Shown here piece after piece: positions 1 through 7,800 of a stretch of DNA of 10,834 nt. The notes beneath the pieces were generated by a model. That model made no database searches and had not been told where the DNA came from. It saw only the letters and a list, made by a program, of their open reading frames with translations. Origin of the DNA: Candidatus Fermentibacterota bacterium. GTDB taxonomy: Bacteria; JAFGKV01. Made by a program: the position numbers and the translations under genes. Where the stretch lies: assembly GCA_016928395.1 (NCBI GenBank), contig JAFGKV010000235.1:1-10834 (forward strand), read 5' to 3'. Position 1 is the first letter of the stretch, and the number at the start of each line of letters is the position of its first letter.

Positions 1-54
1 CCGCGTCTCTCCAGAGTCCATTGACCGCCTCTACCTGCTCCATTCCCCTCCAGA

Positions 55-78
55 AACTTGACATTTTACCTACGTCCC
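55..78 (+). repeat. 24-bp dispersed repeat, left copy
   Basis: The sequence begins aacttgaca and ends acctacgtccc. Its reverse complement occurs at 9085-9108 with one mismatch in 24 bases (t at 64 versus g in the complementary copy). It contains TTGACA, but no good -10 element stands at the right distance, so I do not call a promoter. A mobile-element end or intergenic repeat family is possible. No transposase is visible next to it. Confidence 0.7.
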
Positions 79-120
79 GGGGGCCCAGAAGATCGGCCCG
101 CGCGTGCGCAGAGCAACGGT

Positions 121-158
121 CATATAGGACATGTCCTATGTATGACACGTCCTATATG
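121..158. repeat. Palindromic cluster of ATAGGAC/GTCCTAT half-sites
   Basis: Positions 124-139 form a perfect 16-bp palindrome, ATAGGACATGTCCTAT. A second pairing is possible between CATATAGGAC (121-130) and GTCCTATATG (149-158), a 10-bp inverted repeat with an 18-base spacer. Three half-sites therefore compete for pairing. It lies 34 bases past the stop of the minus-strand 538-residue gene. It could be a transcript-end structure, a protein-binding site or part of an intergenic repeat family. No T-tract follows on either strand, so it is not a standard intrinsic terminator. Confidence 0.6.
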
Positions 159-191
159 CTTCAGAGCCGCGATCCTTGCAGAGACGCCGGA

Positions 192-1808
192 TCACCGCCG
201 TTGGACGGCTTTGCAGTGCTGCGTGAGTTCAGCCTGGAGGGCGCTGAATCGCCGGTACGTCGTGCGGATATCGTCCAGCCACGCCTCTGTTTCGGGAGTG
301 GGTTCGGCTGCGACACATGCGGCTGCGAGCATTGCCGCGTGGCCGTAGTGGCTCCGGCGCTTGTGCTTCGTGACACCTGCAATGCGCTTCTCAGCGGCCG
401 TACGCAGGGCCTTCAGAATGGCCGTGCGATCCGCGGGGCAGAGGTCCCCGCCGATTCCCGCCAGCGCGATGATCTCTTCGACAGTGGGGTCTGCAAGGAC
501 AGGGCCGTGGGGTTCCACGTCCCGCACCTCCTCCTCATCGATGCCATTGCCTGGGCCGAGTCGCGGGATGCCCTCCGACCGCGACTCCGCAGCCGCGACG
601 CCGAGAAACCGACAGAAGAGGGAAACGAGCAGGTGCCCGGGATGTTCATCGTTCGACCAGCCCATCCCAGGGGCTGATGCCAGCAGCTTCGCTGCCCGCG
701 TGAGCTCGCCGAGAAGCACATGAAGCAAGGCCCGCTGGCGCTGAGCCGGCGTGGGACACACCCCAATCGCCTCCGAAGCTCTCTCCTTCGCCACGGTACT
801 GCTGTCGGACGAGCCGAGCCATCGCCGAAGCCGCAGCAAGCTGGGAGCTTCCCGCCATGCGCGCTCGAGGCGTTGCGGCAGGTCGCCCCGTCCCAGCTCT
901 TGTGCCGCGAGAGCAGCCCCCTCGAAGAAGCGCCCCCGCCAGTGAACATCCGCAGACACGATCTGGGCTGCTTCCTCACACCCAGCGAGGGCGGCCTCCC
1001 AGTCCTTCCTCTCAACCAACGCCCGACACCATTCACTGAGGTCCTCCGGTCGCTTCGTCGTGCGTGCGATCCTGGCCAGCCCATCAGGGCCTTCCAACCG
1101 ACCAACAACCTCACGTAGCCACCGGTCTTCATCCGTGTCATGGTCGCGGTGTCGCTCCACCCGGGGGCTAGACTCGAGAAGCGCTTTCCACTGGGAGAGG
1201 AACTGGTCCAGCTCGGGCAGCGGCTCCACTGCCACGCGCTCCATCTTGCGCAGCGGCTCCCAGAAGCTTCCGATGGATTGGATCTCGTTGAGAGCAGCGC
1301 GAACAGCCTCAGCGCGCCGTCCGGCATGTTCGGTCATGTAGGTGGCAACGACGTAGTGTGCCGCACAGGCGGCGACATCGACATTGAGGACCTCATCGAG
1401 CATCTCGTGTTCGCCAAGGTGTATCGCTCCCTCGCCCATGGGGAGGAGCAGTGCCCGGAAGATCCGCAACGCAGCTCCATAGTCCCTGGCAAGGAATGCG
1501 TTGGATGCCTGCCGCAGGCAGTCGTCGACCTCTTCTGGGTCGGCGTATCCGTCCCGAACGGCGGATTCGGCGAATGCGAGGATCCGAGCGATGTTCCGCT
1601 CCGTCGGCGGCGCAGGCGCCCATCCCGAGTCACTGTGGCTCGCGCGCGCTATCACCATGTTGGCCAGTCGCGAATGCGATGCCTCTTCGAGCCAAGGGAT
1701 GATATCACGAATGAGCTGTCGGAGCTCGTCTTCGCTCATCGTTTCCAGTGCGGCGTCAGCGTCAGACGAATGCCGCGGCGACACGGGTGTCCGCCTTCGT
1801 CGTCTCAT
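192..1808 (-). CDS. 538-residue helical-repeat protein of unknown function
   Basis: Function unknown. The product is soluble, with no signal peptide or membrane segment. It starts with a basic run (MRRRRR), then is almost wholly alpha-helical, with TPR-like helix pairs such as residues 94-121 (LRQASNAFLARDYGAALRIF), 255-282 and 357-378. A Gly/Pro/acidic linker lies around 410-440. The C-terminal part (about 478-530: KHKRRSHYGHAA, then WLDDIRTTYRRFSALQAEL) resembles the helical tail I recall from SWIM zinc-finger/DUF6880-like proteins. No SWIM CxC motif is present, so this is a weak, remote resemblance. The start is chosen because its ATG overlaps the TGA of the upstream gene as ATGA (1805-1808), implying translational coupling; a GGAG lies five bases before it. 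It probably acts together with the 406-residue product. Confidence 0.85.
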   Translation of the reverse strand: MRRRRRTPVSPRHSSDADAALETMSEDELRQLIRDIIPWLEEASHSRLANMVIARASHSDSGWAPAPPTERNIARILAFAESAVRDGYADPEEVDDCLRQASNAFLARDYGAALRIFRALLLPMGEGAIHLGEHEMLDEVLNVDVAACAAHYVVATYMTEHAGRRAEAVRAALNEIQSIGSFWEPLRKMERVAVEPLPELDQFLSQWKALLESSPRVERHRDHDTDEDRWLREVVGRLEGPDGLARIARTTKRPEDLSEWCRALVERKDWEAALAGCEEAAQIVSADVHWRGRFFEGAALAAQELGRGDLPQRLERAWREAPSLLRLRRWLGSSDSSTVAKERASEAIGVCPTPAQRQRALLHVLLGELTRAAKLLASAPGMGWSNDEHPGHLLVSLFCRFLGVAAAESRSEGIPRLGPGNGIDEEEVRDVEPHGPVLADPTVEEIIALAGIGGDLCPADRTAILKALRTAAEKRIAGVTKHKRRSHYGHAAMLAAACVAAEPTPETEAWLDDIRTTYRRFSALQAELTQHCKAVQRR

Positions 1809-3025
1809 GTGAGCTCCAACCTCCTCCCGAGCATCTGTGTGACGAAGCCTCCTGGTGATCTGTCCTCGGAGACGAGTTCCCGGATCCGGCCAAAGGTCTC
1901 GTCGGCACGGCCTGCGTGCTCAGCCGCCTTCATGGTGTGGGTGTAGGCGGCGACTACATCGAATCCGGTGATCTCGTAGCCGTATCCTTTGACCAACCAA
2001 CGCAGGGCCGCCATACCGGCTTCAATGGCGAACGCGGGGTTCTTCTCGGCATAGTCGCGGGCGGCCCGGGTCAGTGTCTGCGGTGCGCAAGGGTTCGCGT
2101 TGGCCAGCGCAATGGCCTCATCGAGCATTCCGGCGTCCTTCGCTGCCGCGAACCACTTGCCTTCTTCGCCGGGCGTCAGCCTCACCAGGTCGGCCAGGAT
2201 CTCGGCTTTCTCCTTGTGGGGATACTTCTTTGCCACCGCCCGGAACCACGCGAGGTAGGTTCCCGCCCGATTGGCAGTCAGCCCGTACCGTCGATACGCG
2301 TCTTCAGCAAAGCCGGAGGAGAGAAGGGCTTCCTCGCACAACCGGTCAATGGCCAGGTCGTTGGCCCACGGGTTCCGGCAATCTTCCGCGTATCGAAGCG
2401 CCTCGGCCCTCTTTCCCCGCGCTATGAGAGCCTTTGCGGCCCACTGCCGGTAATGCCAGAGCCGGGCGCCTTGGGCCAGTTCGAGCAGTTCATCGTAGCG
2501 CCCGGCGGCATACAAGGCCGACAGGCATGCCGTCGCGCCGTGGAAGTGGTGGCCCGGCGGACTCTGCGGACTCAGCACCCTTCGCGTGATGTCGATGAGC
2601 TGATCCGCCCACCGCGATGCCACCTCAGGCGACGCACACAGCTCGCCCCAGTAGTCCGCCAGCAGCTCGATGTAGGGTATCCCATCGTCGGCATGGGCCT
2701 GGAACAGCCGTTCCAGCCACGCTTCGCGGGTGCTATCATCTGCCGGTGCCTCGGCAACAATCTTCACCAGAACATCGATGGCATGGTTGACCGCGGTGCC
2801 GATGGCGCCCGACGAGCTGTCCACCTGCTCCAACGCAGGCGAGACCTTCTCCAGGAAGAGCACCGCGCCCTCTGCAGCGAGCAGCGTGTCAGTCCGAGAC
2901 ACCTTCCGGATCTCTGACACCGCTTCCTTGACACGGGTGATGGCCGGCTGCGACCTCCACCCGAATGCATGCCGACGGAAACGGGCCTTGAACTGCCAAG
3001 GGTGTGCTGTTTGTCGCGTACTCAT
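1805..3025 (-). CDS. 406-residue conserved helical protein of unknown function
   Basis: Function unknown. The product is soluble and alpha-helical. The N-terminus is distinctive and aromatic/basic: HPWQFKARFRRHAFGWRSQP at residues 8-27. A segment rich in small and charged residues follows (about 50-82: AAEGAVLFLEKVSPALEQVD, then SSSGAIG), and then short helical repeats: ACLSALYAAGRYDELLELAQ (166-185), AAKALIARGKRAEALRYAED (196-215), WFAAAKDAGMLDEAIALANA (291-310). These look like degenerate TPRs. I recall similar proteins of unknown function in several bacterial phyla, but cannot confirm this here. The ATG is preceded by a strong GAGGAGGG ribosome-binding site (3029-3036). The gene lies 131 bases downstream of a same-strand methyltransferase and overlaps the next gene by four bases. 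A truncated copy of its first 27 codons occurs at 8901-8982. Confidence 0.88.
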   Translation of the reverse strand: MSTRQTAHPWQFKARFRRHAFGWRSQPAITRVKEAVSEIRKVSRTDTLLAAEGAVLFLEKVSPALEQVDSSSGAIGTAVNHAIDVLVKIVAEAPADDSTREAWLERLFQAHADDGIPYIELLADYWGELCASPEVASRWADQLIDITRRVLSPQSPPGHHFHGATACLSALYAAGRYDELLELAQGARLWHYRQWAAKALIARGKRAEALRYAEDCRNPWANDLAIDRLCEEALLSSGFAEDAYRRYGLTANRAGTYLAWFRAVAKKYPHKEKAEILADLVRLTPGEEGKWFAAAKDAGMLDEAIALANANPCAPQTLTRAARDYAEKNPAFAIEAGMAALRWLVKGYGYEITGFDVVAAYTHTMKAAEHAGRADETFGRIRELVSEDRSPGGFVTQMLGRRLELT

Positions 3026-3028
3026 GCT

Positions 3029-3036
3029 CCCTCCTC
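3029..3036 (-). promoter_or_regulatory. Strong ribosome-binding site of the 406-residue gene
   Basis: On the minus strand the sequence GAGGAGGG stands three bases before the ATG at 3025. It supports this start. In the truncated copy at 8901-8982 the matching site has changed to a weaker GGGGAGAG. Confidence 0.7.
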
Positions 3037-3156
3037 AAGGTGCCGCCTCACCTCGCGTAGGCGGCTCTAGAGGTCACTCATGTCCGCCACCACGATCGCT
3101 GAAGAACGACCCAATCTCATGGGGGGCTCGCCAGCAGCCACGTGCCGTGATCGGCG

Positions 3157-3819
3157 TCAGCCCATGTGCTCACTCCTCGGCCGCCGCCTCGCGGCGTATG
3201 CCTTCAAGAGGAGGGGTGTTTCGCCTTCAGCGTGGCCAGAGACAGGAAACTCAAGCTCCCTCAGGAGATCCAAGCCGTTCTCCCGAAGTAGCGCGCCGAT
3301 TTGCTCTTCTCCATGCCGGAACATGGTTACTCGCGTGTCTGCGTGCTGGACCTGGAAGTCGGAACTCTCACCGATGCGGCGATGTGCCACCACAAAGGCG
3401 AACACCCCACCAGCTCTCAGAATCCGGGATGTCTCGTGGAACATAGGGCCCAGATCTTCGAAGTGATTGAGCACGCCGGCGCAGACGGCGTGGTCGAGCG
3501 TCGCGGAGGCGTAGGGGTAGGGCGCTTCGTTCAGATCGTGTACCTTCAGATCCTTGGCAAACCCCTTGTTCCGGCACACATCCAGCATCTCGGGCGACAT
3601 ATCCATGCCGAAAACGTCGAGCCCGGCCTTGTGGAACAGCACCGAACCGAGCCCGGTACCTATGCCGATGTCGAGCACCGATTGACCTGGTTCCACGAAG
3701 GCGTACGTGAGACCGAAGACCACCTCCGGGCCGCGCCAGCCCTGCGCGTCTTTGCTGCGGTCATACTCGTTGGCCATTTCGCTGCATCGCGAGGCAACGG
3801 ACTCTTCTCCACGGCTCAT
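3157..3819 (-). CDS. Class I SAM-dependent methyltransferase
   Basis: The product (220 residues) should transfer a methyl group from S-adenosylmethionine to an unknown small-molecule or protein substrate in the cytoplasm. The Rossmann-fold SAM-binding motif I is VLDIGIGTGLGS (48-59). The acidic end of strand 2 is DVFGMDMSPEML (68-79). Motif IV-like residues lie in LDHAVCAGVLNHF (108-120), and the post-I helix and strand in SRILRAGGVFAFVVAHR (131-147). The layout, with a GVLNHF segment and a short acidic N-terminal helix (SEMANEYDRS), is like METTL27/WBSCR27-type or TPR-associated predicted methyltransferases. The substrate cannot be inferred. The start gives normal family length; AAAGGCGG, eight bases or so upstream, is a modest ribosome-binding site. 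It could be the first gene of a unit with the two downstream minus-strand genes. Confidence 0.88.
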   Translation of the reverse strand: MSRGEESVASRCSEMANEYDRSKDAQGWRGPEVVFGLTYAFVEPGQSVLDIGIGTGLGSVLFHKAGLDVFGMDMSPEMLDVCRNKGFAKDLKVHDLNEAPYPYASATLDHAVCAGVLNHFEDLGPMFHETSRILRAGGVFAFVVAHRRIGESSDFQVQHADTRVTMFRHGEEQIGALLRENGLDLLRELEFPVSGHAEGETPLLLKAYAARRRPRSEHMG

Positions 3820-4169
3820 TCAGCCCGCCTTTCTTGAGAATCCGGGATGCCTAATTGACACACATCCGGCCTCGGAAGAACGGCACAGAGCAACCCTGTG
3901 TCATCCATGGGCTTCGCGGATCCCCCCCTCGCGCATGATCGCTAGGAAGCGAAGATCCGCCCGGCGCAGTCTGTCTTGGTTCAGACTGCTCCAGACTCGC
4001 CGGATGACCGCTCACCTCAGGAACACAGGGATCAGGCGGAACGACGCCGTCACAGTTCGGAGCACTCGGGTGCCCCCGGGTGTACGAGACACGGAGCAAT
4101 TCTTGATAGTCATTGCGGCACACTGCAACGCAGCGGGGAGCGGCCTGGTCACCAACTCCCACGTCCGCC
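3820..4169. other. Divergent intergenic region, methyltransferase / DUF454
   Basis: About 350 bases with no supportable gene. The methyltransferase reads leftward from it and the DUF454 remnant reads rightward, so promoters for both would be expected here, but I see no convincing -35/-10 pair. It contains an 8-bp stem hairpin at 3966-3989. The frames crossing it lack recognisable protein features. Confidence 0.5.
3966..3989. repeat. Inverted repeat (hairpin)
   Basis: GCAGTCTG (3966-3973) pairs perfectly with CAGACTGC (3982-3989) across an eight-base loop. It lies between the divergent methyltransferase and DUF454 genes. No T-run follows, so it is more likely an operator-like site or a leader structure than a terminator, if it has any function. 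Confidence 0.45.
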
Positions 4170-4529
4170 ATGATACATCGTCGCGAGTCACTGCTGATCG
4201 TCGCCGGCACGACCTGCTTGGCACTGGCCGTGGCGGGCATCCTCCTTCGTGTGGTGCCCACGACTCCGTTTCTGTCGCTCGCAGCCGTCTGCTACGCCCG
4301 GAGTTCCCGGCGCTCCTACCATCGGCTCATGACCAATCGGCGGCTCGGTGCGCATCTCAGCGAATAGAGAAGGGGCCTGGGCATCTCGTGGAGGCAGCGA
4401 ATCCTCACCGTGCCGCTTCTCTGGTTGACCATTGGGTATGCCAGTTGGTGCGTGGTCTCCCTGACCTGACTCCGGGTGATTCTAATCGATATCGCGACCG
4501 ACGTCACAGTCAACATAGTGACGATCAAG
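4170..4529 (+). pseudogene. DUF454/YbaN-family inner-membrane protein, two nonsense codons
   Basis: In one continuous frame of 120 codons this encodes a recognisable YbaN/DUF454 protein, a small inner-membrane family of unknown function. The N-terminal half has a first membrane segment (residues about 8-26), then the signature VPTTPFLSLAAVCYARSS (about 28-45) and RLGAHLSE. The frame then hits TAG at 4365-4367, continues as RRGLGISWRQRILTVPLLWL, hits TGA at 4467-4469, and continues as LRVILIDIATDVTVNIVTIK. As I recall the family (for example E. coli YbaN), both stop positions correspond to conserved tryptophans, so each stop is one G-to-A change from TGG. The total length matches the family (about 120-125 residues). 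The frame stays open to 4703, but similarity ends near 4529. The ATG at 4170 is chosen from family length; its ribosome-binding site is poor. It is most likely inactive. A truncated 65-residue product is possible. Confidence 0.8.
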
Positions 4530-4761
4530 GGACATGGTCGGGAGAGCCGGGCCAATAGCGGTTCTTCGGTGCTCACCAGACGTGCCATTTGCCTTCGAAT
4601 GCCGTCTGGGATAGCTTCTCCAAATCGAGCCATGAGTAACCCTCCTTTGGCGCGGGTACGCGTTCATCTGCGGAGGAATCGCATCATGGCTTGTGCTCGT
4701 TGAATGGCTCGACGCTGCCTACGTCCCACTTGGAGCACGGGGTGTTCGTATGGTGAGTGGG

Positions 4762-4789
4762 TTGGCAGACGATGCCCGCCTCGTATGAC
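4762..4789 (+). promoter_or_regulatory. Possible sigma-70-type promoter of the FG-GAP gene
   Basis: TTGGCA (4762-4767) and TATGAC (4784-4789) are separated by 16 bases and lie just upstream of the ribosome-binding site at 4802. The match is only moderate (4-5 of 6 in each box), and the resulting leader would be short. It is a candidate only. Confidence 0.3.
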
Positions 4790-4801
4790 GCAGAGATCGA
4801 T

Positions 4802-4807
4802 AGGAGG
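4802..4807 (+). promoter_or_regulatory. Ribosome-binding site deciding the GTG start
   Basis: AGGAGG stands five bases before the GTG at 4813. This supports a GTG start and puts a signal peptide at the N-terminus. No better ATG with a ribosome-binding site occurs nearby. Confidence 0.75.
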
Positions 4808-4812
4808 ATTTC

Positions 4813-7800
4813 GTGACACGTTACTCCACTCGCGTTCTTCATCGCATCATGGCCGTGGTTGCGCTGCTCACCGGAACCGTCGTGACCGCGGCAGGAGGAA
4901 GCGTGGATGAACAGGTCGTGGACGCCTCCGGGGATCGGTGGGAGCAACGAAAGGCGTGGGCCGGGGTGTCGCTGCCGGCGGGGGGTTCTTCCGCGGAACA
5001 CGGTAGTGATCTGAGAGGGCCGTCGCCCGGTGCCGAGCCTGTATGTCCCGAGGGCATCGATCCCGGGTGGTGGGGAACGGTGCAGCGCGACGTCGCCGCG
5101 GATATCGCGGCATCGGAGTACCATATCCGCTGGAACGAGAATGCGGGCGCATACCAGTCGCCGAACCGGGCGCAGAACCTGCGATTTACGTTTTGGGGAG
5201 ACGGTTTCGCGGCACAGCCCCTGGCCCAGGAGGAGGGCGACCATTCCTGGAGGCTGGCCCTGAGGCTTGCGGCGTGGGGGCGGGAGGATGCGACTCAGGA
5301 GTTTCAGGCAGGAGGTCTTCGGGTTGATAATAGCCGTGCGGAGGCCGAGGGCCGCGGCGTGACGGTGATGTACCGGAACGACCGCGAGGGCATGCGGCAG
5401 GACTTCCTGGTCAGGGAGCGCCCGGGTGGAACGGGGCCGCTGCGGGTGTGGGTGAACCTGGAGATAGACGGTGCCGTCATGGAGGTGGAGCCGGACGGCC
5501 GTCATGTCTCGTTTCGGAAGGAAGTCGCGGGTGGTGCACGGGTGATGTCATACGGAGACTTGAAGGTTACCGATGCGGCGGGCCGCGTGCTCGAGGCAGC
5601 GATTGAGAGGGATGGCGACGGGTGTGCCATCGTGGTGGATGATGCCGATGCCGTGTATCCCGTGTTGATCGATCCCTTGTCGTCTTCGCCGGACTGGACG
5701 GCCTCGGGGGAAGGGACCGGCGACGCTTTCGGCTATTCGGTGGCGACGGCCGGCGACGTAAACGGCGACGGCTACTCAGACGTGGTGGTCGGGGCATGGG
5801 GGGTTTCGATCGATGTGGGGAAGGCGTATCTCTACCTGGGGAGCGCGTCGGGACTGTCGGCCACGGCCTCCTGGATAGCGTTGGGGCAGGGCCCCGACAA
5901 CTGCTTCGGCCGTGCGGTGGGAACAGCGGGTGATGTAAACGGCGACGGCTACTCAGACGTGGTGATCGGGGCCGACGGGTACGCGAGCAATACCGGGAGG
6001 GCGTACGTGTATCTGGGGAGCGCGTCGGGACTGTTCGCCACTGCCTCCTGGACGAAGTCCGGCGAGGCAGCCAGCAACTACTTCGGCCGTGCGGTGGCGA
6101 CGGCGGGTGATGTGAACGGCGACGGCTACTCCGACGTGGTGGTCGGGGCCTACGCGAGCGCAACGGGGGCCGGGAAGGCGTACCTGTATCTGGGGAGCGC
6201 ATCCGGACTCGCGACCACTGCCTCTTGGACGAAGTCCGGCGAGACGGCCAGCAACTACTTCGGCTACTCGGTGGCGAGTGCGGGGGATGTGAACGGAGAC
6301 GGCTTCTCCGATGTGGTTATCGGCGCCCACAGGCATGGCAACTATACCGGGAAGGCGTATCTCTACCTGGGGAGTGCCTCGGGACTGTTGGCCACAGCAT
6401 CCTGGACGGCCTCGGGGGAGGCGACGCTCAACTACTTCGGCTATTCGGTGGCGACGGCGGGCGACGTGAACGGAGACGGATTCTCCGACGTGCTGATCGG
6501 AGCCCACAGGAACACGAGCATGGCCGGTAGGGCGTACCTGTATTTGGGAAGCGCGTCGGGGCTCGAGGCCGCGGCATCCTGGACCGCCTCGGGGGAGGCG
6601 GCCAGCAACTTCTTTGGCCGCTCGGTGGCCACAGCCGGCGACGTAAATGGCGACGGCTACTCCGACGTGGTGATCGGGGCCGACGGAAACGCGATCAATA
6701 CCGGGAAGGCGTACGTCTACCTGGGGAGCGCGTCGGGACTGTCGGCCACGGCCTCCTGGATTGCGCTGGGGCAGGGCCCCGACAACTGCTTCGGCCGTGC
6801 GGTGGGAACAGCGGGGGATGTGAACGGCGACGGCTACTCCGACGTGGTGGTCGGCGCCTGGGGGAACACGAGCGAGACCGGGAAGGCATACCTGTACCTG
6901 GGGAGCGCATCGGGGCCGTCGGCCACAGACTCCTGGACGGCCTTGGGGGAGGGGACCGACAACCGCTTCGGCTGTTCGGTGGCGACTGCGGGGGATGTCA
7001 ATGGAGACGGCTACTCGGACGTGGTGGCCGGAGCCTGGGGGTACGCGGGAGATATGGGGAAGGCGTACCTGTACCTGGGGAGCGCGGCGGGGTTGTCGAC
7101 CACAGCCTCCTGGACGGCCACGGGCGAGGGGGCCAATAACTACCTCGGGAATTCGGTGGCGAGTGCAGGCGACGTGAACGGCGACGGCTACTCGGACGTG
7201 GTGGTCGGCGCCTGGGGGTACCTGGGCTACAGCGGGAAGACGTACCTGTACCTGGGGAGCGCGTCGGGGCTGTCGGCCACTGCCGCCTGGACGGCCACGG
7301 GCGAGGGGGCCAGCAACCACTTTGGCCAATCGGTGGCGAGTGCAGGCGACGTGAATGGAGACGGCTACTCCGACGTGGTCGTCGGGGCTGAAGGGTACGC
7401 GGGGCGTACGGGAAAGGCGTACCTGTACCTGGGGAGCGCGACGGGGCTGTTGCCCGCGGCCTCCTGGACGGCCACGGGAGAGGGGGCGAACAACAACCTC
7501 GGGAATTCGGTGGCGAGTGCGGGGGACGTAAACGGAGACGGCTACTCCGACGTGGTGGTCGGGGCGTGGGGGAACGCGGGCAGTTACGGGAAGACGTACC
7601 TGTACCTGGGGAGCGCGTCGGGGCTGTCGGCCGTGGCCTCCTGGACGAAGTCGGGGGAGGCGACCAGCAACTACTTCGGCTATTCGGTGGCGAGTGCGGG
7701 GGACGTGGATGGCGACAACTACTCCGACGTGGTGGTCGGTGCCTATGGGAGCGCGAACTATACCGGGAAGGCATACCTGTACCTGGGGAGTGCGGCGGGG

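Larger units (their letters stand above)
1..191. other. Left-edge non-coding segment with repeats
   Basis: No convincing gene is seen here. It lies beyond the 3' end of the minus-strand gene that stops at 192. It contains one copy of a 24-bp sequence (55-78) whose near-perfect inverted copy is at 9085-9108, and a palindromic cluster at 121-158. Reading frames through it are antisense shadows of the neighbouring gene. Confidence 0.6.

Noticed and set aside
1140-1946. Plus-strand open frame of 268 codons
   Set aside because: It is antisense to the two helical-repeat genes, which have better start sites, coupling and protein character. Its translation shows no domain pattern.
3419-3849. 13-bp direct repeat agaatccgggatg at 3419 and 3837
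   Set aside because: Short; one copy is inside the methyltransferase gene and the other just upstream of it. No further structure surrounds either, so chance is a fair explanation.
4365-4469. Stop codon reassignment (TAG/TGA read as an amino acid)
   Set aside because: The FG-GAP, methyltransferase and 406/538-residue genes all end properly at TGA, and two different stops would need recoding. Gene decay is simpler.
4684-5505. Minus-strand open frame of 273 codons over the FG-GAP start
   Set aside because: It overlaps a well-supported signal peptide and N-terminal domain on the other strand, and is Pro/Arg/His-rich as expected for a shadow.
5953-7329. Long open frame of 458 codons on the minus strand, opposite the FG-GAP gene
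   Set aside because: It is an antisense shadow created by the 177-bp repeat and high GC. Its own repeats simply mirror the FG-GAP units, and it has no ribosome-binding site or known domain.
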